The notes beneath the pieces were generated by a model, which had not been told where the DNA came from, searched no databases, and saw only the letters and a program-made list of their open reading frames with translations. 54,536 bases of DNA. It comes from an uncultured Verrucomicrobia subdivision 3 bacterium (GTDB lineage: Bacteria > Verrucomicrobiota > Verrucomicrobiae > Limisphaerales > UBA11358). The stretch lies in assembly GCA_903921455.1 (NCBI GenBank), contig CAIXPZ010000092.1, positions 1 through 54,536 of the forward strand. Direction: 5' to 3'. Of the stretch, positions 9,739 through 20,700 are shown piece by piece (position 1 is the stretch's first letter; each line of letters starts with the position of its first letter). The translations under genes were made by a program, and so were the position numbers.

Positions 9739-12459
9739 TCACGGTGAAAAGCGTCCAATTTTCCGTTCCTGCTCGGACTTTTGTGTGGCTTCGTCTGCCT
9801 TCTCTCGCTCGCCTAGCTGGCGCAGGGCAATCGCCAGCTTAGAATACCCCAAGGCCAGCAAGTCGTGGGGGCGCGGCGTTTCCGGCTTTTGCTCCAGTTG
9901 GCGGAAGAGTGTTGAAAGGGTTTCTTCCAACTCGACGCACGCCTCGGTTGGCTGGTTTCGATGGATCAAAGCGTCGGCATAGGCGATTCGGAAGGTTGCC
10001 ATCCAAAGTCCGTAATAGGGCATATCAGGAAATTGCTTTACCAATGGCGACTGGATAGCGATGGCCTTGCGAAAGTTTTGTTCTGCATCTGACCAACGTT
10101 CAATCTGTCGGTAAAATGCCCCCAGCTTGTCGTAGAGACGCGCTTCGGCGGCGAGATAATCGGGAACATCGGGATGTTCGGCGGCGAGCTTTACCAGTAA
10201 GGCCAGGGATTTGCCCAACCGGTCTTCGATCGTCTTCTGCGTCTCGGTGGGAATGGGCGGTCGAGGGATTTGTATTCGCGCATAGGCATCGCTGAGGTCA
10301 AAGTCGTAATCGGGAACCCCCGGATAGGCTTTAACCAAGCTTTCAAGAATACCGATGGCCCGTTCGGCACCGCCTTTCGCTTCACGGTTTGGAGCGTCGC
10401 CTCCAGTTGCGCCTTCCAAGTAACAAAGCGCGAGTAGATGCGAGTATTCGGGATTGGCGGCAGGTGAGGACGGCAATGCGTTCAGCAAAGCCACGGCTTT
10501 TGCCAGATAGTCCAGTTGCGCTTCTGAGGCCTGGGGCTGCCGCCCCCCTTGACGTTGCCCCGCCGCTGGAAGTGGGCGCTCTTGCGTGCCGAGGAAGTAG
10601 TAAGTTCGGGCCAATTCGAAGCGCAACGTTTCCGGAGCGGAGGACTTCGATCCGCCTGTCTGTAGCAAAGTAATCGCCCCCAGATGTGCTGCCCTAGCCT
10701 CGTTGAATTGTCGGCGCGAAGTGTATAACCGTCCCAACTCATTTTTGATCTGGGCCACCTCCACCTTGAAGGCCAGATTTGTGGACGGGGACAACTCCTC
10801 GAACAGAGAGATGGCGCGGCCATAGGCTTTGACTGCTTCATCAAATTGCCCCAGTCGCTGCCGAATGGCGGCCACGCGGCGATTGGCTTCAGCCGTTCCG
10901 GCTCGCAATTTGTAATCATTACCGGTCTGCTGGGCAAGCCGGTCGTAAAACGGCAGCATTTCTTCAAGCAGCGCGGCGGCTTCCTTCGACAGAACCGGTG
11001 AACTGGGAATAGCGAGGTCAGCATCCACGGATGATTCCGGAACAATCCTGATTCTACTGGGTGAAAACCGCTCAAACATCCGGTCAAGCGCTTCCCGGGC
11101 GAGGTTGGCATTGGCTTCGGCTTTGGTTCGTTCCCGCGCTTCTCCTTGCAGGGCGTTCTTGGTGTGTATGTAACCGATGGATGCAGTCGCCGCCACCAGC
11201 ACGAGCAGAAACAGCGTCGCGCCGGTGAGGCTGGCCAAAACTTGATTGCGGCGACACCAGCGTGCTAACCGTTCCGCGGCGCCAACCCGGCGTGCGCTGA
11301 TGGGCCGGTCTTCGAGAAAACATCGCAGGTCGTCGGCCATGGCCACCGCCGATTGATAGCGTTGGTTTACATCATGGCTTATGGCCTTGAGGATGATGGT
11401 TTCGAGGTCACGCGGAATCTGCCCGCTGGTGCTGCCCGGCGCTGGGGGCGGCCCTTCGGCAATGCGCTGCATCAGACGACTGTGATCCGTCTCCGCATAC
11501 GCCGGTCGCAACGCGAGCAGTTCATAAAGCGTCAGTCCCAGACTATAGATGTCACTTCGGTGGTCGGACTTGCCGCAAAACTGTTCTGGGGCCATATAAC
11601 GCAAAGTCCCAACGAGGTCTTTGGAGAGTGAGACGTCCTCAGATTGCGCTGCCTTGGCCAGACCGAAGTCCGCGAGCCAGACGGTGCCTTGGGTGTCGAG
11701 CAGTAGATTGGCCGGCTTGATGTCCCGGTGTAGTGTTTTCAGGCTGTGCGCATAATTCAACGCGTCCGCCGCCTGCAAGCCGATCCGGGCCACGCTTTGC
11801 CAGTAATGCGAACCCAAGCGGCTGTCAAACTCCGATCCGAGCAATCCTCGCGCGGCACCATCGGCCATCGCCTCATCTGAATCAGCGGTCGGCGTCGGTC
11901 GAGGCTGGTCACTTGCCGGGTTGCAGACCAATTTCGCGAGCCGGGGGATGATTGCATCCAGTCCAGCCCCGCGAATGTATTGCATCACGTAATAGTGAAA
12001 GCCGTCCTGTTCGCCCACGCCAAAAACTTCGACGATGTTCGTATGGTGCAGGTTAGCCGCAATGCGAGCCTCGCGCTCAAACCGTTTGAGATGCTTCTCA
12101 TCCAACAGCACTTGTCGGGGAAGAACCTTCACCGCCACTCGCCGGCCGAGGGATTCCTGCTCCGCCTCGAAGACCACCCCCATACCGCCACGCCCAATTT
12201 CGCGGATCAGCCGGAAGTCACCCAGTCGCTCCAGTCGTGCCGCCCCCAGTGTCGCCAATCCGCCGCTGCTCCGTGCCTGTTGTGCCTTTAATCGCTCGGT
12301 AACGGCGATGGTGGGAAAGAGATCACGGATTTCCCCGGCCAGTTCGGGATGCTGCGCGGCATATTCCTCGATTGAAGGACGCTGACCTTGCCGCAGCTGT
12401 TCCATGTATTCTGCAGCCAGCAGTTCCAATGGGTCGCGATCTGGGGTGGCGTCCGCCAT
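9739..12459 (-). CDS. Membrane Ser/Thr protein kinase with TPR-like repeats
   Basis: A 906-residue kinase of the planctomycete/verrucomicrobial type. A helical N-terminus (about 10-60) precedes the kinase domain, which begins with FRLIREIGRGGMGVVF near 82-97. K111 (VAVKVL), the catalytic loop HRDIKPAN at 244-251, ADFGLAK at 263-269 and GTLRYMAPEQ at 284-293 are all present, so it should be active. An insertion of about 45 residues separates the N- and C-lobes. A single membrane helix lies near 411-430. The rest is helical with TPR-like repeats, giving an exposed protein-interaction region. It starts one base after the sigma-factor stop, so both are one operon. Confidence 0.92.
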   Translation of the reverse strand: MADATPDRDPLELLAAEYMEQLRQGQRPSIEEYAAQHPELAGEIRDLFPTIAVTERLKAQQARSSGGLATLGAARLERLGDFRLIREIGRGGMGVVFEAEQESLGRRVAVKVLPRQVLLDEKHLKRFEREARIAANLHHTNIVEVFGVGEQDGFHYYVMQYIRGAGLDAIIPRLAKLVCNPASDQPRPTPTADSDEAMADGAARGLLGSEFDSRLGSHYWQSVARIGLQAADALNYAHSLKTLHRDIKPANLLLDTQGTVWLADFGLAKAAQSEDVSLSKDLVGTLRYMAPEQFCGKSDHRSDIYSLGLTLYELLALRPAYAETDHSRLMQRIAEGPPPAPGSTSGQIPRDLETIILKAISHDVNQRYQSAVAMADDLRCFLEDRPISARRVGAAERLARWCRRNQVLASLTGATLFLLVLVAATASIGYIHTKNALQGEARERTKAEANANLAREALDRMFERFSPSRIRIVPESSVDADLAIPSSPVLSKEAAALLEEMLPFYDRLAQQTGNDYKLRAGTAEANRRVAAIRQRLGQFDEAVKAYGRAISLFEELSPSTNLAFKVEVAQIKNELGRLYTSRRQFNEARAAHLGAITLLQTGGSKSSAPETLRFELARTYYFLGTQERPLPAAGQRQGGRQPQASEAQLDYLAKAVALLNALPSSPAANPEYSHLLALCYLEGATGGDAPNREAKGGAERAIGILESLVKAYPGVPDYDFDLSDAYARIQIPRPPIPTETQKTIEDRLGKSLALLVKLAAEHPDVPDYLAAEARLYDKLGAFYRQIERWSDAEQNFRKAIAIQSPLVKQFPDMPYYGLWMATFRIAYADALIHRNQPTEACVELEETLSTLFRQLEQKPETPRPHDLLALGYSKLAIALRQLGEREKADEATQKSEQERKIGRFSP

Positions 12460-12460
12460 A

Positions 12461-13102
12461 TTATGCCTGCTTCGCGAGGTCGGGCACCTGCGCCAGGATT
12501 TCCTTGAGCCGCCGCAGCGCCCGGATGTAGCGGATGCTGGCCGCTTTTTGCTCGATGCCCAGCGTCTCAGCGACTTCGCTGTTGGTCAATTCCTCGAAAT
12601 GTCGTAGCGCCAACACTTCGCGATCAATCGGGTCCATCTGTTCAATGGCAGTATGCACCAGGCTGTGCATGTCGGCCCGCGCGGCCGCCCCGCTCGGGGA
12701 AGTGAAAGCTCCGACCAATTGAATGGCCACGGATGCCGAGGTCGCTTGCACATATGGCGCACCGTCGAGACTGATCTCGCGGGCCGCATCACGTTTTTGT
12801 GCGCCCAAATGCTGCCGGTGCAGGTCAACGAGTGTTTGGTTAACAATCATGCGCAACCAGATAAAGGGCGTGGTGGCGGGACTTTCGGCATAATGTTTCA
12901 GGCGCTGGCTGGCGGCCAGAAAGGACTCCTGCAAAACGTCATCTGGGCCCAAACGACCCCGCAATGGTTCAGCCATCCGAAACTGAATCAACCGCCACAG
13001 GCGCTCCCGTTCGTGGTCGAACAATTCGGCCAAAGCCTGAATGTCACCGCTGCGAAGGCGGTTTTCAATCTCATCAGCCTGGATGCTGGAATCGCTGGTC
13101 AT
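12461..13102 (-). CDS. ECF-type RNA polymerase sigma-70 factor
   Basis: A 213-residue sigma factor. Region 2 is seen around LRSGDIQALAELFDHERERLWR to DVLQESFLAA, and region 4 around QMDPIDREVLALRHFEELTNSEVAETLGI with its helix-turn-helix. It resembles the planctomycete sigma-70 family that is often paired with kinases. The start is set at 13102 (MTSDSSIQADEI), because a longer reading would add about 42 poorly structured residues and overlap the divergent ASST gene. With the kinase it forms a two-gene regulatory unit. In known pairs of this kind the kinase is thought to take the place of an anti-sigma factor. The target promoters cannot be deduced directly. Confidence 0.9.
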   Translation of the reverse strand: MTSDSSIQADEIENRLRSGDIQALAELFDHERERLWRLIQFRMAEPLRGRLGPDDVLQESFLAASQRLKHYAESPATTPFIWLRMIVNQTLVDLHRQHLGAQKRDAAREISLDGAPYVQATSASVAIQLVGAFTSPSGAAARADMHSLVHTAIEQMDPIDREVLALRHFEELTNSEVAETLGIEQKAASIRYIRALRRLKEILAQVPDLAKQA

Positions 13103-13226
13103 GCCAATGGCCCATATTGATTGAAACGCAAACGGACTGCAATTTTCTACCGCCGTTTGAGAAAAACCAAAATTTTCAGCTTTTCGTGTAGAAAGCAACC
13201 TTGGCTCGCCGTTCATCCTCTTGGAC
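13103..13226. promoter_or_regulatory. Divergent promoter region between sigma/kinase operon and ASST gene
   Basis: These 124 bases separate the start codons of two divergent genes and must contain both promoters. The centre is AT-rich compared with its surroundings. No clear consensus -35/-10 pair or inverted repeat was found by eye. Confidence 0.5.
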
Positions 13227-14708
13227 ATGAAACATGCACTATTGCTATTGCTTTCCCTGGTTGCCCCGGCTTTTGCCTACGAGGCACTGCAAGGGCCGAC
13301 AGAACTGTTGTATTGGGACAAAACCAACACCTACAATGGTTACTCTTGGTTCGGCGTGCGCGGTACGACCTACCTGCTCGATATGGAGGGACGCGTGGTC
13401 CACACGTGGCCGATCGGCACGAACCCCCATGTGTTGACCAACGGCAACGTGCTCGACGCCTCGAAGGATGACCCCAGCGGCTTTGGCGGCCTAACGGAGG
13501 TGAACTGGAGCGGTTCAAATGTCTGGTCATACACCGAGACGCGGACCAATTATCTGATGCACCACGATTTTACTCGGATATTCAATCCGAAGTTGAATGC
13601 CTTCACGACACTCTACATTGCCAACAAGACGGTCAGTTCCAACCAGTGTATTGCCGTCGGTTGCGACCCTGCAAATGGTCGCAACTACACCAACGCCCAA
13701 ATGGACACAATCGTGGAGGTGGACATGTCGGGCAACATCGTCTGGGAATGGGCGTTTTACGATCATTTGATTCAAAGTTTTGATTCCGCCAAATCCAATT
13801 ACGTCGGCAGCGGGAAGACCATAGCGGATTATCCAGGGCGGCTGAACGCAAACATCCCCGGCCTGCCGGTGCAACGCGACTGGCTGCACTGCAACTCGAT
13901 TGACTACAACCAGGCACTCGACCAGATCGTCATCAACTCGGTCCGCGGCGAGTTCTACATCATTGATCACGGGGGCACATTCCTGAGCAACAATCCTGCT
14001 GGCAGCATCGCACTCGCCGCCAGCACAAACGGAGATTTCCTGTATCGGTTCGGCGACGCAGCGCGCTACAACCAGGGCAACCCGCCTTCCATACTCACCA
14101 ACTGGACCATCTCCACGACTGGAAACAAACAAATCGGCGGCGCGCATCACGCGAGTTGGATTCCGTCCGGGCTGCCGGGCGCCGGCCATCTGCTCGTGTT
14201 CAACAACGCGCAGAACCTCTTTGAGCATACGCAGGGATCCTACGCGTTCGAGATCAATCCCTTTCTCAATGCGCTGACGAATGACACGGGGGCTTACGTC
14301 AATCCACCCGCCGCGGGCTACAACATGTGGGTTTCTCCATCCACCGCCGGCACTAATCCGAAACTGATGTCGCGGCAGATCGTGTGGAGTTACCAGCCTA
14401 AAGCGAGTCATTACATGTTCAGTCATATTGGCGGCAGTGTGCAGCGATTGCCCAACGGCAACACGCTCGTCTGTTCAGACACGGAGGGGCATGTCATCGA
14501 GGTGACACCATCCGGAGACGCGGTTTGGGAATACCTCAACCCGGTTACATCGGACGGGATTCTGAAGTTCAAGCGCGACAACTGGCCGATGTATAACTCC
14601 ATCTTCCGCGCCTTTCGCATCGGAACGAATGATCCGGGGCTGGCGGGTCGCACATTGACGCCGGGGAACACCATCACGGGCCGCACGCCTTCCTATTATT
14701 CGCCATAA
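13227..14708 (+). CDS. Exported arylsulfotransferase-family (ASST) protein, type 1
   Basis: A 493-residue exported protein (signal peptide MKHALLLLLSLVAPAFA). The mature part starts YEALQGPTELLYW and continues as a beta-propeller of the arylsulfotransferase family. Landmarks are VVHTWPIGTNPH, MHHDFTRI, GNIVWEWAFYDH, DWLHCNSIDYN, HHASWIPSG, GHLLVFNNA and RLPNGNTLVCSD. Family enzymes move sulfate between phenolic compounds through a histidine; candidate His residues sit in the LHCNS and HHASW motifs, but this was not aligned. The ATG at 13227 is preferred over the TTG at 13221. The gene is a close relative of the first domain of the next gene and of the gene at 30396. The true acceptor or donor is unknown. 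Confidence 0.85.
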   Translation: MKHALLLLLSLVAPAFAYEALQGPTELLYWDKTNTYNGYSWFGVRGTTYLLDMEGRVVHTWPIGTNPHVLTNGNVLDASKDDPSGFGGLTEVNWSGSNVWSYTETRTNYLMHHDFTRIFNPKLNAFTTLYIANKTVSSNQCIAVGCDPANGRNYTNAQMDTIVEVDMSGNIVWEWAFYDHLIQSFDSAKSNYVGSGKTIADYPGRLNANIPGLPVQRDWLHCNSIDYNQALDQIVINSVRGEFYIIDHGGTFLSNNPAGSIALAASTNGDFLYRFGDAARYNQGNPPSILTNWTISTTGNKQIGGAHHASWIPSGLPGAGHLLVFNNAQNLFEHTQGSYAFEINPFLNALTNDTGAYVNPPAAGYNMWVSPSTAGTNPKLMSRQIVWSYQPKASHYMFSHIGGSVQRLPNGNTLVCSDTEGHVIEVTPSGDAVWEYLNPVTSDGILKFKRDNWPMYNSIFRAFRIGTNDPGLAGRTLTPGNTITGRTPSYYSP

Positions 14709-14753
14709 CCCGCCACCCACACGCACATGAAATTTCAAACGACGAGGCGTATC

Positions 14754-17700
14754 ATGAAAACTCTTTCCAAATCAGTCATCGCGGTGGCGGCATTGTTTGT
14801 GAGCGCCGGACTCTTGCACGCTTACGAGCGTCTGCAAGGCCCAACCGAGGTGCTCTATTGGAACAAGACCAATGCGTATGCCGGCTACACGTTCTTCGGC
14901 GTGCGCAGCAACACCTACCTGCTCAACATGGAAGGTTGCGTAGTCCACACCTGGCCGCTTGGCACGAACCCACGCCTGCTGACCAACGGGAACATTCTCG
15001 ACGCCACGAGTGGCGACGTCAGCGGCTTCACCACCCTTAAGGAAGTGGATTGGAGCGGCACCACCGTCTGGCAATACACCGAGGCGCGCACGAACTACGC
15101 GCCGCACCACGACTTCACCCGCATCTACAACCCTAAACTCGGCACGAATACCACGCTCTACATCGCCGCGAAAAGCATTTCCTCCAATGCCTGCGTCGCC
15201 GCCGGCTGCAATCCGGCGAACTGCTCTTATACGAACGCTCAGGTGGATGCCATTGTGGAAGTGGACATGGCAGGCAATGTGATTTGGGAATGGTGCTTCT
15301 TCGATCACGGCATCCAAGATTTCGACGCAAGCAAGTCGAACTACGTCGGCGCGGGCAAGAGCATCTCGAATTACGTCGGCCGACTGAATCTGAATCTGCC
15401 CGGCCGGCCCGTGACCAACGACTGGCTGCACTGCAACTCGATTGACTACAACCAGTCGCTCGACCAGATCGTCATTACTGCGGCGGGAGGCGAGTTTTAT
15501 GTGATTGATCATGGCAACACGTTCGTCGTCGGCAATCCAGCTTCCAGCATCGCGCTCGCCGCCAGCACGAATGGTGATTTCATTTATCGCTTCGGAGATC
15601 CGGCGCGCTACAGCCAGGGCAATCCGCCTTCGATCCAACAGAACTGGACGACTTCCACCACCGGCAACAAACAGATCGGCGGTTCGAGCCACGCACAATG
15701 GATCGCGAGCGGGCTGCCCGGCGCAGGGCACTTCCTGGTTTTCAACAATGGCGGCGATCTTTTCGAAACGACTCCGCAGTCCTACATTTTCGAAATCAAC
15801 GGCTACCTCAATTCGAGCACCAACGACACGGGGACCTACGTCAATCCGCCCATCGCCAGTTACAACAACTGGGCCGCGCCCGGTCATGACACCGACAAGC
15901 GCACCAAGTCCATGTCGCGCCAGATCACATGGATGTATTACTCGATGGCGAACCAAGGCATGTTCAGCCACCTCGACTCCAGCGTGCAGCGATTGCCCAA
16001 CGGCAACACGCTCATCTGCGACTCGACCGAGGGCCACATCTTCGAAGTCACCGCCACCGGCGACGCGGTTTGGGAATACATCAACCCGGTCAGCGCCGAA
16101 GGCATAATCACCTACAAGCGCGACACCTGGCCAATGCACAACGCCCTGTTCCGCGCGTATCGCTTCGCGACCAACCATCCAGCGTTTATCGGTCGCACCC
16201 TAATCCCGCAAAGCACGATCACCGGCGAATCGCCTGCCTACATTTCCGCCCCATCCATCGGCAGCATTAATCAAACTCCCGCCACTCCATACGCTGCCAA
16301 CACGGTTTCCGTCACCGCCGCCATCACAAATAATCTGACCGTCACATCGGCTACGCTGACCTACATCGTTGGCGCGATCACCAATGCCATCTCCATGACA
16401 CACACCAGCGTGGTGTATGCCGCGTCCATCCCAGCCTTTGCCGCGGGCACGCAGGTCAGTTATTTCATCAGCGCGACCGATGGCTTTGATAACACCTCGT
16501 CCAGTTCGCTGTTTTCCTACACCGTTCAAGCCGCGGGGACCAATCTTCCGCCAACGATCAGCAACGTGCTGCAATTTCCAAGTTCACCTACCAGCGCGGA
16601 TCCGGTCACCATCACGGCGCAGGTCGCCGATGATGTTGGAGTGGCTTCGGTTGTGTTGAATTACCGCACTGGAGCCGTCAGCGCCAGCGCGACCAATTTG
16701 GTCTTTTCGGAGACCATGGGCACCAATGTCGCCAAGCCTTGGACCGGAACAGGCTGCGATAATGCTTGGACAGTGGCTTACAATGGCACCAAAAATCCGT
16801 TTGAGCAAAACGGCAGCGCAAATTATGGCAATGGCAACACGAACGGCCTGATCTTCAAAGGCAGCAGCACCACCACCAATCTGGCAGACAACTCGATCAC
16901 CACGGCAAACACCGTTGATGCGCGGGGCAGTTCCGGGTTCGTGGAGTTCTACCTGCGCGGATTGCTGCAAACCAACAGCGAGAGTTGGGCATTCCTAATC
17001 AACTCCGGCTCCGGTTTCGTCACCCGCACCAATGAATTGATCGTCGCCAGCCATGTGGCCCAGTTATACCACTATGACCTTCAGGCGAGTGAAATGACCA
17101 GCAATCTGGTGATGCAATTCCAGTTCCAGAGTGATCCGGCGGCGACCAACAACCGTATCTTCCTCGATCAAATTTCCCTCACCATCGTCACGACCGGCGG
17201 GGCCACTTCCACCAATGTAGCCCTGTTCGACGATGGCGTTCATCAGGATGGCACTGCCAGTGATGGTGTTTATGGGGGACTGATTCCTGCGTTCTCCGCA
17301 GGAACCACGGTGCAATACTTCGTTGCCGCTGCGGATGCCGGCAGTCTTTCAGCCACAAATCCTGTCGGCGCACCCGGGAACGTCTATTCCTACTCTGTCA
17401 CCACCAATGCCCAGGACAATGTTTATTACAACGTCCTGCTCGGTCGCCCGACGGATCATTCGATAGCTGTAAGCCTGCTTTCCACCAACAATCTGGAGGC
17501 ATATATCGCCTACGGAACCCAAGCCGGACTTTATGGCAACCAAACCGCAACCAACAACGTCGCGGCGGGGACGCCGACGGTGATCACTCTCGATGCGTTG
17601 GCGGCTGGTCAGCAATATTACTATCGGCTCTATTACCGGTTGCCGGGCGGTGGGGCTTTTAACGCTGCGCCAGATCGGCCTTTCCATACCCAGCGAACCT

Positions 17701-20700
17701 CAAGTGACACCTTTTCTTTCATCATTGAAGCGGACCCACATTATCTGGACAACGACCCACCGGTCTGGCGCCGCGCGCTCACCAACATGCTGGTGGATCA
17801 GCCGGACTTCCTGATTGATTTGGGCGACACCTTCATGGGGGAGAAATACTACAGCACCAACAGCTCCACCTTGTCGCAGCCCGGCATTTACGGCGCCTGC
17901 CAGACTGTGCGCAATGAATTCTTTAGCATCGCCGGACACTCGGTTCCTTTGTTCCTCGTCAACGGCAATCACGATCCGGAACTTGGCTGGCTGCTCAACA
18001 ACACTGCTCCCACCAACAACAGTGCGGTTTGGGCTGATCATGCTCGGGAAACGTATTATCCGTGCCCCATCCCGGGTTCTTTCTATACGGGGAGCACCAA
18101 CGCCGACCCGTATCTGGGTGGCGGCGCTCGGGACGGTTATTATGCTTTCGAGTGGGGCAGCGCTCTCTTTGTGGTGCTCGATAACTTCTGGTATAGCTGG
18201 CCGGGCACGAACAAATCCAAGGACGCTTGGGACTGGACGCTGGGAGCTAGCCAATATCAATGGCTGAAACGCACCTTGGAAACGAGTCAGGCTAAGTTCA
18301 AGTTTGTGTTCGCCCATCATCTGGTCGGTGGAGCGTTCGACGCGGCCAACGCCATGGAAGCGCGCGGCGGTCTTTCCTATGCTCCGTTCTTCGAGTGGGG
18401 TGGCTACAACACGAACGGCACTTGGGGCTTTGCGACCAATCGACCCGGCTGGGACATGCCCATCCAGAGCCTGCTCCTCTCCAACAAGGTGAATGCATTC
18501 TTTCATGGTCACGATCACCTGTTTGCCAAAGAGGATCTCGATGCCAATGGCGATGGCATCACCGATCTGGTTTACCAGGAATGTCCGCAGCCCAGCCGCA
18601 CGAATTACAACAGCACTAGCGCCGCCGCCGGGTATGGCTACACAAACGGCGTGGTGCAGGGAAACTCCGGTTATTTGAGGGTAAAGGTTACGTCCACCAA
18701 CGCCACGGTGGATTATGTGCGCGTTTATCTACCCGCCGACGAGGGTGTGGGCAAAACCAATCGCATGGTGACCTACAGCTATGCCTTCTCCGCCCCTGCC
18801 ACTGAGGTCACGCCGTTTTCCGGCTCCATCGTGCTGGGGCGTCCCACCGATCAATCCATGACTATCAGCCTGCTTTCAAGCAATGACGTGCAGATGTATT
18901 TGGAATACGGCGGTGTCTCGGGGACCTACACGAATCAAACCAGTGTAACCAACCTCGTCGCCGGCAACCCACTGGAGGTGATGTTGAGTCAGCTACAACC
19001 CGATGCCCGCTATTATTATCGCCTCCGCTATAAAACAGCTGAGGCTTCGAATTATCTGGCGGATGCAGAGCATACATTCCACACGCAGCGCGCGCCCGGC
19101 AGCACGTTCACGTTTTCCATTCAGGGCGATTCGCATCCCGAACGCTTGAATCTGATGTTTGATCCGGCATTTTACGCGCGCACCCTGCTCACGGCAGCCG
19201 CCGACCAGCCGGATTTTTACCTGACCATTGGCGATGATTTCAGCGTGGACACCATTCCAACCAACCTGATCAACAACGCTCTGGTCACGGCCCGCTACAC
19301 ACTGCAACGGCCATACCTGGGACTGGTGGGCAACTCCGCGCCGCTCTTTCTGGTCAACGGTAACCATGAGCAGGCCGCCCGCTATTTGCTGGATGGCACC
19401 TCCAACAACATCGCCGTCTGGGCCCAAAACGCCCGCAATCTCTACTACCCGGAACCGGCACCGGACAGCTTCTATTCGGGCAATCCCGAAGTTGTTCCCT
19501 TCATCGGGCAGCTCAGGAACTATTTCGCCTGGACTTGGGGCGATGCGCTTTTTGTGACCATTGACCCTTATTGGGCGGATCCCATTTGCGTGGATGACAA
19601 TTATTGGACCGGCGTGAAAAGAACCAACCTCTGGGATGTCACGCACGGCGACGCCCAATACACCTGGTTGAAGGCCACCCTCGAACAGAGCAAGGCCAAA
19701 TACAAATTCGTTTTTGCGCATCATGTTCTTGGCACCGGGCGGGGTGGCGTAGATGAGGCGTCTCTTTACGAATGGGGTGGCCAGAATGCCAATGGCACCT
19801 GGGGGTTCACCACCAACCGCCCGGCCTGGCCCGCGCCGCTGCATCAACTCATGGCCGCCAACAACGTTGCCGCCTTTGTTCAGGGGCATGACCATATCTG
19901 GGTGCGGCAGCAGCTTGATGGCGTGATTTATCAGACGCTGCCCAATCCTGCTGATCCCAACTACGCCACCAATAACGCCGACGCCTTCGTCACGGGCGTC
20001 AAGCTGCCCAATACTGGCTACACCCGGTTCACCGTTTCTCCCGCCGGCGTGAAAGTGGATTATGTCCGCACCTTCCTCCCAGCGGATGAAGGTGCCGGCA
20101 AAACCAACGGCATGGTGGCATACAGCTATTTCATCCTGCCGCTTTCCGTGGCGGCGACGACGAATTCCGTTCCCATTGCGAATCAGGGCGTGTGGGTCAC
20201 TTCAACTATCACCGGCGGAACCAATGTCAGTTCGGCGACGCTCACCTATGTCGCCAGCGGCACAACAAACTCGGTCGCGCTGCTGGATGACGGATTACAT
20301 CAGGATGGGTTGGCTGGCGACAGCATCTATGGCGGCCAGATTTCGGGCTTCCCGGCAGGCACCGTCGTGCAGTATTTCATTCGTGTGCAGGATGCCGCCG
20401 GCCGACAGGTCACGGCTCCGTCGGGAGCGCCGCTCAATACGAATCTGTTCGCCTACACGGTTCCGGCAGCGACGGCCAACACTGCGCCCACTTTGGCGGC
20501 GCAGATAGATCGCACAGTCAATCCGGGCTACACACTGCTCGTCACGAATGTCGCTGCCGATGCCGACCTGCCGGCGCAGACGCTCACATTCAGTCTTTTG
20601 AATCCTCCCGCAAATGCCGCGATAAACACCTCGAACGGCGTGGTCACATTTTCCCCCGCGCTGGTGCAGTTTGGAACGACAAACACCATCACGGTGGTCG

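Noticed and set aside
9472..9982. Short plus-strand frames in and after the gap behind the VWA operon
   Set aside because: They have no plausible start region, no family resemblance, and one runs into the antisense of the kinase gene.
17700..19895. Long minus-strand frames opposite the phosphoesterase domains
   Set aside because: The plus strand keeps all phosphoesterase metal motifs, so the coding strand is certain.
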